From positions 1 through 40,000 of the forward strand of contig OY978111.1 of NCBI GenBank assembly GCA_963854735.1: a stretch of DNA of 40,000 nt. The letters run 5' to 3'. Below are positions 20,210 through 31,024 of the stretch, in pieces. Source of the DNA: Marvania coccoides. Taxonomy: Eukaryota; Chlorophyta; Trebouxiophyceae; Chlorellales; Chlorellaceae. A model generated the notes under the pieces. It was not told where the DNA came from. It ran no database searches and was given only the letters and a program-made list of their open reading frames with translations. The first letter of the stretch is position 1, and the number at the start of each line of letters is the position of its first letter. The translations under genes were made by a program, and so were the position numbers.

Positions 20210-21730
20210 TTATTTAGCTGCAGCTAAAAACTCTTCAGTAAATTCCTTGATGCCTTCTTTCAGAAGAGTTTGAGCTTCGTCACTTAGAGCACTTGTTGAC
20301 TGAAGAATTTCACCGTATTTTGGCTTGCTTGTCGCCATATATTTACGTAGCCCAATTAAAAAATCACCAACACGATTTACTGGAATTTGATCTACATAAC
20401 CATTTGTTCCGGCATAAATAACCGTAATTTGGTCTTCGAGTGAAAGTGGAGAAGCTTGAGGTTGTTTAAGTAATTCACGAAGACGTTGACCTCGAGCTAA
20501 TTGATTTTGCGTTGCTTGATCTAAATCTGAAGCAAATTGTGAAAATGCTTCTAATTCAGCAAACTGAGCAAGCTCTAATTTGAGTTTCCCAGCAACTTGT
20601 TTCATTGCTTTTGGTTGAGCGGCCGAACCTACACGGGATACTGAAATTCCGACATTAATTGCTGGACGAATACCAGAATTAAAGATATCTGCCGATAAGA
20701 AGATTTGACCATCCGTAATTGAAATTACGTTTGTAGGAATATACGCTGAAACGTCACCTTCTTGAGTTTCTACAACCGGTAATGCAGTCATACTTCCACT
20801 ACCTAACTCATCGTTTAATTTCGCTGCGCGTTCTAATAAACGTGAGTGGAGATAGAAAACGTCGCCTGGATACGCTTCACGTCCCGGTGGACGACGTAAT
20901 AATAACGACATTTCACGATATGCTTGAGCTTGCTTCGTTAAATCATCATAAATTACAAGAGTATGACGACCTTTGTACATGAAATATTCAGCTAAAGCCG
21001 CACCGGTATATGGAGATAAATATTGTAACGTTGCTGGAGAATCAGCAGTTGCCGCAACAATAATTGTATAATCCATCGCACCGCGTTCTTGTAATGTATT
21101 TACTACTTGGGCAATCGAAGATGCTTTTTGACCAATCGCAACATAAACACAAACTACATTTTTCCCTTTTTGATTCAGAATTGTATCAACGGCAATAGCA
21201 GTTTTTCCTGTTTGACGATCACCAATAATCAATTCTCGTTGACCGCGTCCAATTGGAATCATGGCATCAATTGACACAATCCCTGTTTGTAATGGTTCGT
21301 GAACTGAACGACGTGAAATAATCCCAGGAGCTGCTGATTCGATTAATCGTGTTTCAGTAGTTGCAATTTCGCCTTTACCGTCAATCGGACGGGCTAATGG
21401 ACTTACAACACGACCTAAATAGCCGTCACCAACCGGGATTTGAGCGATTTTCCCAGTCGCTCGAACGGAAGTACCTTCTTGGATGTTTGTGTCGTCACCC
21501 ATAAGAACGGCACCTACATTTTTTGCTTCTAAATTTAAAGCAATCCCAATAGTTCCGTCTTGAAATTCAAGTAATTCACCGGCCATAACTTTATCAAGGC
21601 CATAAATGCGGGCAATCCCATCACCTACTTGAAAGACAGTTCCAATATTTACGGCTTTCACCTCTTGTTGGTACTGCTCGATTTGCTGCTTGATGATACT
21701 ACTGATCTCATCAGGTCTAATTTTTACCAT
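20210..21730 (-). CDS. atpA: ATP synthase CF1 subunit alpha
   Basis: 506 aa. Non-catalytic nucleotide-binding subunit of the CF1 hexamer on the stromal side of the thylakoid. P-loop GDRQTGKT at 170-177; the signature [17 protein letters not shown] is present. Start [12 protein letters not shown] with GAGGAG a few bases upstream. Last gene of rps2-atpI-atpH-atpF-atpA, a cluster conserved from cyanobacteria (as atpI-H-(G)-F-D-A). atpF ends 21 bases upstream. Confidence 0.98.
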   Translation of the reverse strand: MVKIRPDEISSIIKQQIEQYQQEVKAVNIGTVFQVGDGIARIYGLDKVMAGELLEFQDGTIGIALNLEAKNVGAVLMGDDTNIQEGTSVRATGKIAQIPVGDGYLGRVVSPLARPIDGKGEIATTETRLIESAAPGIISRRSVHEPLQTGIVSIDAMIPIGRGQRELIIGDRQTGKTAIAVDTILNQKGKNVVCVYVAIGQKASSIAQVVNTLQERGAMDYTIIVAATADSPATLQYLSPYTGAALAEYFMYKGRHTLVIYDDLTKQAQAYREMSLLLRRPPGREAYPGDVFYLHSRLLERAAKLNDELGSGSMTALPVVETQEGDVSAYIPTNVISITDGQIFLSADIFNSGIRPAINVGISVSRVGSAAQPKAMKQVAGKLKLELAQFAELEAFSQFASDLDQATQNQLARGQRLRELLKQPQASPLSLEDQITVIYAGTNGYVDQIPVNRVGDFLIGLRKYMATSKPKYGEILQSTSALSDEAQTLLKEGIKEFTEEFLAAAK

Positions 21731-21751
21731 GGTATACTCCTCTCCGTCTGG

Positions 21752-22294
21752 CTATTGTGGCTTATAATTTGTGAAAAGCACAATTTGAAAATTATTTACG
21801 GCACTATGAATAGAAGAATTTAAGCGCTGAGTAAGTTTTTCGCGAACCTGATGCAATGCTAATCGTACTAATTTCTGTGCAAGTTCATTTTGAGCTTTTT
21901 GTTGCTCAAATTGTAATGTTTCTTGCTGAAGAAGGCCCAGACGTTTGATATCCTCTTGATTTTGAGTCACAATCTGGTTTTTCTCCTGTTCGATTGTAAC
22001 AAGAGCTTGGTCACGAATTTGTTTTGCTTTGGCTTGCGCTTGATCAAATTGAGTTCGTGCTCGATTTAAACGATCTTGGGCTTCTGAAGCACGTTGATCC
22101 GCTTCTCGAAAATTATTTAGAATATTTTGTTTTCGGTTTGCAAGAAGACCTCGTAAAGCATCACCTACATACGTGAATACAAGGCCCAGCACCACTGCCA
22201 AATTTAACACATTAGTTTCAAGAAGATTTGTATTGAAACCAAAGTGTTCTGCGAATATCAATGCATGCTGCGCATGAGATGTGCTGAAACTCAT
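21752..22294 (-). CDS. atpF: ATP synthase CF0 subunit b (AtpF)
   Basis: 180 aa. Peripheral stalk subunit that ties CF0 to CF1. One N-terminal membrane segment (about residues 24-45, TNVLNLAVVLGLVFTYVGDAL), then a long Ala/Gln/Glu-rich coiled coil. AGGGA lies about 8 bases before the ATG. Residues about 6-11 (SHAQHA) are encoded by a copy of the family D palindrome, so the N-terminus carries repeat-derived codons. No intron, unlike land plants. Confidence 0.95.
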   Translation of the reverse strand: MSFSTSHAQHALIFAEHFGFNTNLLETNVLNLAVVLGLVFTYVGDALRGLLANRKQNILNNFREADQRASEAQDRLNRARTQFDQAQAKAKQIRDQALVTIEQEKNQIVTQNQEDIKRLGLLQQETLQFEQQKAQNELAQKLVRLALHQVREKLTQRLNSSIHSAVNNFQIVLFTNYKPQ

Positions 22295-22549
22295 AAAAAT
22301 TCCCTTAGTCTACTATGTTGCGCCCCTTTATCATCAAATTATTTGATGCAGGACACAAATGTGTTCAAGCTTTAATTGTGATTGAAAATCATAAATAAAA
22401 AATGGAACACGTGGATCTATTGCGTAGCTTATGTGATTAAAAACCTCAAAAAAGCTACACAGAGGCTGTCATCCAGCTCTGACGAAACCGTCTAGAGCAG
22501 CGGCCGCCAAGGATATATCCTTGGCGAGACAGCTCGAGAATAAAATGAA
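22295..22549. other. atpH-atpF spacer with palindromes
   Basis: 255 bases. It holds a family B-like block at about 22321-22358 and a perfect 20-base palindrome GCCAAGGATATATCCTTGGC (22506-22525), probably acting at the atpH 3' end. Confidence 0.6.
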
Positions 22550-23479
<930 letters not shown>

Positions 23480-24199
23480 CTAATGATGATCTTCGACAGA
23501 TTCCCCAATGTACGCTCCAGCAAGAGTAGCAAATACTAATGCTTGAATGGCACTCGTAAAAAGTCCAAGTAACATAATTGGAATTGGAACAACTAGAGGA
23601 ACTAGAGTAATTAATACACCTACTACAAGCTCATCCGCTAAGATGTTCCCAAAAAGTCGGAAACTTAGTGAAAGCGGTTTTGTAAAATCCTCAAGCACAT
23701 TAATAGGTAAAAGAAACGCTGCTGGTGACACATAACGTTTAAAATAACCTAATCCTTTTTTACTAATTCCCGCATAGAAGTAGGCAATTGAAGTCAGAAG
23801 TGCTAAAGCAACTGTCGTATTAATATCGTTTGTTGGCGCGGCTAATTCCCCATTCGGAATTTCAAGAAGACGCCAAGGCACAAGAGCACCAGACCAGTTT
23901 GAAACAAAAATGAAGAGGAAAATAGTTCCTAAAAAAGGTACCCATTTTAAATATTCTTCTTCCCCGATTTGAGTTTTCGCTAGATCACGAATAAATTCCG
24001 TCACATATTCAGTAATATTTTGCGGACCTTCAGGAATTGATTTTAAATTGGTATTTCCAAGTAAAGAAATTAAAGCGATTAGACCTAAAACGATCCACGA
24101 TGTAATTAATACTTGACCATGTACTTGATAGTCTCCGATTTGCCAGTACCAATGTTGACCAACAGATACTTCAGCAATATCAAACCACAGATTTGTCAT
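23480..24199 (-). CDS. atpI: ATP synthase CF0 subunit a (AtpI)
   Basis: 239 aa. Membrane subunit with the proton half-channels facing the c-ring. The essential Arg lies in [17 protein letters not shown]; the end [17 protein letters not shown] is typical. Several membrane helices. GGAG lies near the ATG (about 10 bases upstream). Confidence 0.97.
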   Translation of the reverse strand: MTNLWFDIAEVSVGQHWYWQIGDYQVHGQVLITSWIVLGLIALISLLGNTNLKSIPEGPQNITEYVTEFIRDLAKTQIGEEEYLKWVPFLGTIFLFIFVSNWSGALVPWRLLEIPNGELAAPTNDINTTVALALLTSIAYFYAGISKKGLGYFKRYVSPAAFLLPINVLEDFTKPLSLSFRLFGNILADELVVGVLITLVPLVVPIPIMLLGLFTSAIQALVFATLAGAYIGESVEDHH

Positions 24200-24719
24200 A
24201 TAGAGTACTCCACTGTATTTACGGGCTTTCCTTCATTTTTGTTTTTGTTGAGGAGCTCGTTGAGAAAGAATGTAAAATTCTTATCATTAAAAATTAAAAT
24301 TAGAGGAAGAATTTTACATTCTTTCTATTAAGATGTTTTTGACGCGCATATATATGCAATTGTAGGCGAATACTCTATGAAAGTAGCATCGCTCACATCG
24401 TCATTGATTCTTTTTTCTTTTGTTGTCGTTGGCGATCTATATGACTGCAACCTGGACAGCTAAGCTGTGCTTCGCAGAAGGCGATCGCCAATGAGTGCAG
24501 TAGCTCATGTGTAAAAAATTCACATAAGACGAAAAAAGTTTTTAAAAAATTGAATTTAGCTTTTACATCGAAATTCTTTTACGTCGCATTGTAAAACTTT
24601 TATGTAACGTTAAAAATTTGACTTTCCAACAATTACACAATATTCGTGCAAAGTGAAACATCTATGTTATTTGTTACAAACAACGAAATAGAACGCATCT
24701 ATTCCAAAACAATTTTTGA
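24200..24719. other. rps2-atpI spacer with a large hairpin
   Basis: 520 bases, no gene. A 20-bp perfect inverted repeat lies at 24263-24326 (listed separately), and a family C copy at about 24456-24480. Confidence 0.6.
24263..24326. repeat. Perfect 20-bp inverted repeat upstream of atpI
   Basis: Arms at 24263-24282 (AGAAAGAATGTAAAATTCTT) and 24307-24326, with a 24-base AT-rich loop. It sits 64 bases before the atpI start and may mark the rps2/atpI intercistronic processing point or protect a 5' end. Confidence 0.7.
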
Positions 24720-25472
24720 TTAACGTCGAACCGTTGATGTGCTTCGTTTCATCATCGATTTTCGTTGTTTAGGCTGTTTTTGAGAAAATTTACTTTGCCC
24801 TTCAAGAATCGATGATTGAAATGCTCCAAGAACAAGACGTAAGGTAGAAACAGAATCATCATTAGCAGGAATAAACCAATCCGCTAACGTTGGATCGCAG
24901 TTACTATCTAATAATGTAACCGTTGGGATTCCAAGTTGTCGACATTCTCGAACAGCATGGATTTCTTCAGCTTGTCCGATAAGAATCACAACACTTGGCA
25001 GTTTTGACATGCTTTCTAAACCGCCAAGGTATTTTTCTAAACGAAGTTGTTCACGTTTTTTACGAGCTACTTCTTGTTTTTTGAGACGATCCCAATCACC
25101 ACGTGCTTCAGCATCACGATATTCTTGAAGTTTTCGAAGCGATTTTTGAATAGTTCGCCAATTTGTAAGCATTCCACCTAACCAGCGTTGGTTGACATAG
25201 TAGCTATTACACGCTAAAGCTGTTTTTGCTACTAAAGGCGCTGCTTGTTTTTTAGTGCCGACAAAAAGAAAGGTTTGGCCTTTTGAAGCACTATCTTCCA
25301 AAAAAGCTAAAACTTTTGTGAGTAAATAGTTTGACTGAACTAGATCTAAAATATGACGCCCATTTCGTTCCCCATAGATATATGGAGCCATTCGCGGATT
25401 CCATTCACGCGTAAAATGACCAAAATGCATGCCACTTTTGATCATGTCTTCGAGTTGTATTTTTGAAGTCAT
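24720..25472 (-). CDS. rps2: Ribosomal protein uS2c
   Basis: 250 aa. Small-subunit protein of the plastid ribosome. MIKSGMHFGHFTREWNPRMAPYIYG, given here in its two conserved halves MHFGH and WNPRM, NGRHILDL, and GIPTVTLLDSNCDP are family hallmarks. ATG 25472 (MTSKIQLEDM) is preferred over an ATG 16 codons upstream. The central KKQEVARKKREQLRLEK segment and the basic tail are longer than in land plants. First gene of the atp cluster. Confidence 0.96.
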   Translation of the reverse strand: MTSKIQLEDMIKSGMHFGHFTREWNPRMAPYIYGERNGRHILDLVQSNYLLTKVLAFLEDSASKGQTFLFVGTKKQAAPLVAKTALACNSYYVNQRWLGGMLTNWRTIQKSLRKLQEYRDAEARGDWDRLKKQEVARKKREQLRLEKYLGGLESMSKLPSVVILIGQAEEIHAVRECRQLGIPTVTLLDSNCDPTLADWFIPANDDSVSTLRLVLGAFQSSILEGQSKFSQKQPKQRKSMMKRSTSTVRR

Positions 25473-25979
25473 AAGAAAAGCACAGAACGTATGCAAAAAA
25501 ATGTATTTAGGTATTAGCAATCATTTGTAATAATACTATAGTCATTATGACGAAAAAAATGAACCTTGTCTATCACTGAGCGTAAGAAAAGAGATCTTTT
25601 TTTTGAAGCTTATAAAAAATTTTACTTTGTAACGCTACATATCAAACATACTTCTTCTCCGAAGCGGAGCTTTGCCGCCCAAAACTAAAGCAAAATTTAT
25701 ATCTTTCCCCCCGTGCTTTCCTATGCATTTGCAACCTAGAAGATAAAAAAAAAAGCAAACACTTGCAAGGTCAGCGCTAATATAGGAAAAATTTTTATCA
25801 CAGAATTAAAAAGGTCAGAGAAGCTCCGCTTCGCAAAAAAGGTCACGCACCTATACATGACTTGATCATCAAAACAACTTTTGACTCACCCTAAAATTGT
25901 AAAACAAATTTATGTAAGAGAAATTAGATACCTAAAAAATATTTTGACTTTTTTCACCTTGAAGCAAAAAAAAATCAAT
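25473..25979. other. Spacer tRNA-Thr(UGU) to rps2
   Basis: 507 AT-rich bases with no gene. Family C-like GAAGCGGAGCTTTGCCGCCC at about 25661-25680 and a related element near 25818-25835. Confidence 0.55.
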
Positions 25980-26052
25980 AGCCTGCTATCGGAGTTGAAC
26001 CGATAACCTTCGGTTTACAAAACCGATACTCTGCCAATTGAGTTAAGCAGGC
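25980..26052 (-). tRNA. trnT(UGU): tRNA-Thr(UGU)
   Basis: The acceptor GCCTGCT pairs with AGCAGGC and the anticodon loop TTTGTAA holds TGT. T-arm ATCGG-TTCAACT-CCGAT. Confidence 0.94.
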
Positions 26053-26172
26053 TTCACTATGTTTTTTTATTATACATAAAAAATATGAAATTTTCAGGGT
26101 ATTTTAAATGTATTTGAAGAGATTGATAATTTCTTCTGAAAGCTTTATACTAAGATTAGTAGTAGCCTATAA

Positions 26173-26313
<141 letters not shown>

Positions 26314-26731
26314 GACAATTGAAACAGACTGTACCGAGCTTTTTCTTGGTACAGCCTAAAATGTTTTTAATTAAAAATTAATTGTGTCCTACATCAAATT
26401 ATTTTATTATAAAAAGTCTGCGAAGCACTGCTTCGCAGAAGGGCGCAACTGTTATTAATTAATAATTTAAGCTTTATTATTAGTAAAATAATCAAAGATT
26501 CTTTTTTAAAGTTTTTAGATTTTACAGGAAAATAAAAAAGTTTTCCACCAAGCAAGTGGTGTGCCACGTTGCACAATCGATCAAAAATACCCGTTTTGGC
26601 TCTTCTTCCTTCTTCGAAGCACAACTTCGATGCCCTTTGCGTCGCTTTATCATAAAATTGCAAAAAATTTTATGCACGACACATTATAATAATGTACTAC
26701 GAAATAAAAAAAATTTTCATTAAAAAAAACT
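26314..26731. other. psbI-ycf3 spacer with repeats
   Basis: 418 bases. Family B-like block near 26383-26415, family C at 26418-26444 and 26611-26634, and a full family B copy at 26639-26683. No gene supported. Confidence 0.6.
26639..26683. repeat. Dispersed repeat family B (reference copy)
   Basis: About 45 bases: GCGTCGCTTTATCATAAAA, an AATTGC loop region, then AATTTTATGCACGACACA. The AAAATT/AATTTT parts can pair. Copies in both orientations occur elsewhere (27855-27900, 33611-33655 inverted, 35787-35831). Confidence 0.8.
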
Positions 26732-27235
26732 ATGCCACGTTCTCAAAGAAACGATAATTTTATCGATAAAACCTTCACGGTCATTGCAGATATTTTATTA
26801 AAAGTTCTTCCGACCTCAAATCGAGAAAAACAAGCTTTTAGTTATTATCGAGATGGAATGTCTGCGCAATCAGAAGGGGAATACGCTGAAGCTTTACAAA
26901 ACTATTATGAAGCTTTACGTTTAGAAACAGACGCTTATGATCGAAGTTATATTCTATATAATATTGGATTAATTCATACAAGTAATGGGGATCATGCTCG
27001 AGCTTTAAATTATTATTATCAGGCATTAGATAGAAATCCGTCGTTACCACAAGCATTAAATAATATTGCCGTAATTTATCATTATCGTGGTGAACAAGCA
27101 TTAGAAAACGGTCAAACAGAAATCTCAAAATTGCTTTTTGATAAAGCAGCAGATTACTGGAGAGAAGCTATTCGATTAGCGCCGACAAATTATATCGAAG
27201 CTCAAAATTGGCTCCAAATGACCGATCGAGTGTAA
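26732..27235 (+). CDS. ycf3: Photosystem I assembly factor Ycf3 (PafI)
   Basis: 167 aa. TPR protein of the thylakoid surface that helps assemble PsaA, PsaB and other PSI subunits. The start [20 protein letters not shown] is diagnostic. Three TPR units are visible from about residue 35 ([20 protein letters not shown]), 72 and 105. Uninterrupted, whereas land plants have two introns. Confidence 0.97.
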   Translation: MPRSQRNDNFIDKTFTVIADILLKVLPTSNREKQAFSYYRDGMSAQSEGEYAEALQNYYEALRLETDAYDRSYILYNIGLIHTSNGDHARALNYYYQALDRNPSLPQALNNIAVIYHYRGEQALENGQTEISKLLFDKAADYWREAIRLAPTNYIEAQNWLQMTDRV

Positions 27236-27504
27236 TGCGTAGCATTATTGCGGTCAAAAACCACCACTGTACAAAGACTTCCTTCTGCCAAGCACACCGA
27301 AGCTGACCTTTACGTACGTTTGCTGAATAAAGTCTTCGAAAAAGAGAGTTCTCTATTTTGCTTTACTATTATAGGAGAACCGCTTTTTTTTTATTTCAAA
27401 AATAACAGGTCAAAGCATTTCATAAAGAAATGTTTTTGCTACTAGAGGGAAGTCAAGCAAAACTTAGTTTATTGATTTGATGTACAAAAAAGATTTAAAT
27501 ATCA

Positions 27505-27579
27505 GGGCTTGTAACTCAGTGGATTAAGAGTTCGTGTTTCCGACACACGAGGTCGTGGGTTCGAGTCCCACCAAGCTTA
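27505..27579 (+). tRNA. trnR(CCG): tRNA-Arg(CCG)
   Basis: 75 nt. The anticodon loop TTCCGAC holds CCG on stem CGTGT/ACACG. The acceptor GGGCTTG pairs with CAAGCTT through two terminal G-U pairs. T-arm GTGGG-TTCGAGT-CCCAC. A rarer plastid tRNA, retained in some algae. Confidence 0.9.
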
Positions 27580-27987
27580 AAGTAGAAATTAACACGATTT
27601 TTGAAAATATTAGGCAAGGCTAAAAAATCAATAATATAGTTTATGTACACAACAGTGTGATTTTAAATTGCAAATAAAAGTGGTTTTTGTAGACATATCC
27701 CATTCGCGGTCTTTGACCGCCATCAATCGTTTAAACGATTGTATTGTTAAAATGGATTTGGTCCCTAGTATTTAACATTGCAAAGTAAAACTTATCATCT
27801 TCGAAGCGCAGCTTCGCTGCTCAATAGCTGTTAAATTAAGAAAGAAATTATGCTGCGTTGCTTTATCAGAAAACTGAAAAAGAATTTTATACACGACACA
27901 AAAGTTTTGTAACTATATTATGCTTTTGTTACGCGCACCAGTGCAATTAGTTATGGGGAGAGAATAATCGCCCCATAACAAAAAAAT
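27580..27987. other. Spacer tRNA-Arg(CCG) to rps14 with repeats
   Basis: 408 bases. Family A (27716-27730), family C (27799-27821) and family B (27855-27900) lie in a row. No gene seen. Confidence 0.6.
27799..27821. repeat. Dispersed repeat family C (reference copy)
   Basis: CTTCGAAGCGCAGCTTCGCTG forms a hairpin (GAAGC/GCTTC). More copies: 13753-13773, 19517-19540, 24456-24480, 25661-25680, 26418-26444, 26611-26634, 28403-28422, about 35359-35375, plus the in-gene copies. Confidence 0.8.
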
Positions 27988-28290
27988 TTACCAACTTGAT
28001 TTTGTTACACCTGGAAGTAACCCTTGAGAAGCGTATTCGCGTAAAACGTGACGAGAGAGGCCAAAATCTCTAAAATAGCCACGTGGGCGTCCTGTAATAC
28101 TACAACGGTTACGTAAACGAACTGGAGCACTATTTCGAGGGAGATTTTGTAATTGTCGATGTAAATTAAGTTTTTCTTCCATCGATTCAGCTGCTCGAAT
28201 TGCTTGTTTCAAAGAATCGCGTTTTGGTGCGTATTTTGTCATTAAGACAAAACGTTTGCGATCACGTTCAATCATACTTTTTTTTGCCAT
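27988..28290 (-). CDS. rps14: Ribosomal protein uS14c
   Basis: 100 aa, full length. [13 protein letters not shown] start, then [14 protein letters not shown] and the signature [20 protein letters not shown]; end [11 protein letters not shown]. It is the zinc-free form, with no CxxC pairs. AGGA lies 9 bases before the ATG. Confidence 0.97.
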   Translation of the reverse strand: MAKKSMIERDRKRFVLMTKYAPKRDSLKQAIRAAESMEEKLNLHRQLQNLPRNSAPVRLRNRCSITGRPRGYFRDFGLSRHVLREYASQGLLPGVTKSSW

Positions 28291-28943
28291 ATGTTGTTTT
28301 TTCCTAATGTGGGCATCGGTTTTCTACGGTTGTGACATACTGATGTATGGCGCCGAAGGTTCATAAATGACAATCCTTCTGCGTTGCGGTCTTTGACCGC
28401 CAACGAAGCACAGCTTCGCTGACTCGTTTTGTAGAAACCCTTCTACGAACCATCGCTACGCTGAGCTTGGACGGTTTCCCCGCACGCGTCAGCGTAGCTG
28501 ACCTTGTCGTCCGTTGTTGAGATTTGTGACAACTATACCAACCTCTTCTCCTGTAAAAAACAAAAGAGAAGTTGAATTGTCTTTTTTTAGTTATATGATT
28601 TGCCAGACGTTTTGCTTTTTTTTGCATACGCTACATAAAGTATACTACGAAGATCGGAAAAAATCAACAAAAACAACATGAATTGCATACCGTCAGATGA
28701 GTCGAGCTAAAAACTTTTTATTGTCTTTGACTTTTTTTGGCTGACGGAAAATGACATAAACAAGTAACGACGTCTTCAGTGAATGATAAATCAATAAAGA
28801 CCGATGATTGTATACCTAGTCTGTTGGATAAAATGAAAGCACTTTACTAGAAAAGTTTCATCTTTTATTGAAAAAAATAGTGCAATGGCTCTTGCATAAG
28901 TTATGCAGATTTGATAAACTTTTTTTGTATTTAAATTATTTGT
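28291..28943. other. Spacer rps14 to tRNA-Asp, with an unassigned basic ORF
   Basis: 653 bases. A minus-strand frame at 28361-28627 (88 codons, very basic, MQKKAKRLANHITKKRQ start) precedes rps14, but its second half is made of family A and C repeats (28386-28422) and no family is recognised. The rest is AT-rich and empty. Confidence 0.5.
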
Positions 28944-29016
28944 GGGACTGTAGTTCAATGGTTAGAGCGTCGCCCTGTCACGGCGGAAGTTGCGGGTTCG
29001 ACTCCCGTCAGTCCCG
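28944..29016 (+). tRNA. trnD(GUC): tRNA-Asp(GUC)
   Basis: The acceptor GGGACTG pairs with CAGTCCC and the anticodon loop CTGTCAC holds GTC. The discriminator is G, the aspartate identity base. Confidence 0.96.
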
Positions 29017-29506
29017 AGAAAAAATAGAAACGTAAATTTTTGATTAAAAATAATGTTTTAGTCCGTATAACCGTAGTATAGTCTAGAAGTTAAAAAAAAC
29101 TATCATCAATTGATTAAAAAAGAGCTTTTCAAGCTTAGAACTCGTTAAAGGTATTAAAAGGGAAACTCACGAATTTTGTAAGGAAACAAACGATCTTATA
29201 GGTCATGTTGTTTGCCTATTTTATTTCAGCAATTTTAACAAACCTTATTAAACTAAACGAATATTGGTTTAAGACTCAAAACAACTAGCTTGTGCTATAC
29301 TTTTTGAAGAGTCTCATCGTGGCTCTATTTTTTTAATACTTTGATAAAAGTTTAATTCGATGAAATGACTATCTTTACATTCTTTTTTTTGATTTTCAAC
29401 GATAAAAATGATAAAATTGTTCTATCGTCTTTTTCATATCTCTTGAAAAAAATTCGAATTTTTATATCACAAAAACAAACTTACGACTAAAAAAAATTCA
29501 TCATAA
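29017..29506. other. Spacer tRNA-Asp to tRNA-Ile(CAU)
   Basis: 490 very AT-rich bases. No repeat of the GC-rich families and no gene were seen. Confidence 0.55.
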
Positions 29507-29590
29507 GCATCCATGGCAGAGAGGTCGATTGCATCGCACTCATAATGCGATTTCGAAAGAACATCGTTGGTTCAAACCCAACTGGATGCA
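29507..29590 (+). tRNA. trnI(CAU): tRNA-Ile(CAU) with enlarged variable arm
   Basis: 84 nt. The acceptor GCATCCA/TGGATGC with discriminator A, the following TGGC and the loop CTCATAA are those of plastid tRNA-Ile(CAU), whose C34 is changed to lysidine by TilS. CAT is at 29541-29543. Unlike the usual 4-6 base variable loop, this one has 15 bases (29551-29565) including a TTC-GAAA-GAA mini-hairpin, so it looks class II-like. The D-arm GCA...TGC has an 11-base loop. T-arm GTTGG-TTCAAAC-CCAAC. tilS is in the same genome at 318-1559. Confidence 0.85.
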
Positions 29591-29751
29591 AGTAAAAATA
29601 GATAAAACTAATAATTGGAAATTGGTATTGGTGTAAAAAATTTCTGATAATTACGTTTAGTGCTTTATTTTATGTAAAACAAAAAATCGATTAACGGGCA
29701 GTCAAACTGCATTTCTCAGAAGGCTTTCGATTTTTGACAATTTTTTTTTTG

Positions 29752-29782
29752 ATTTCGAACACGGATTGACCGTGTTCGAAAT
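29752..29782. terminator. psbA 3' stem-loop
   Basis: 13-bp perfect arms ATTTCGAACACGG (29752-29764) and their complement (29770-29782) with a 5-base loop, 61 bases downstream of the psbA stop. This matches the 3' inverted repeat expected to stabilise psbA mRNA. Confidence 0.75.
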
Positions 29783-29842
29783 GACTAACAGGAAGATGTT
29801 TGTATAGATTTCTCAATAAGATTGAGAATACTACGCATCAGA

Positions 29843-30946
<1,104 letters not shown>

Positions 30947-30978
30947 TCAAAATTGGTTTGATTCAATTTGTTAGTTTT

Positions 30979-30984
30979 AGTATA
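30979..30984 (-). promoter_or_regulatory. Probable psbA -10 box
   Basis: TATACT on the minus strand, with TGTCTGT before it, about 75 bases upstream of the psbA ATG. No good -35 at 17 bases; TTCAAC is 21 bases away. Confidence 0.45.
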
Positions 30985-31024
30985 ACAGACAAAAAAGTGT
31001 ATTTTGTTGAACTTACTAAGTTAC

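Noticed and set aside
22491..22538. XbaI-, NotI- and XhoI-like sites in a row, suggesting cloning vector
   Set aside because: The sites are irregularly spaced, overlap a natural 20-base palindrome typical of this genome and lie within the intact atpH-atpF cluster. Chance is more likely.
29507..29590. tRNA-Ser or tRNA-Met reading of the class II-like CAU tRNA
   Set aside because: The acceptor arm GCATCCA/TGGATGC, discriminator A and loop CTCATAA match plastid tRNA-Ile(CAU), and a regular elongator tRNA-Met(CAU) exists at 19874.
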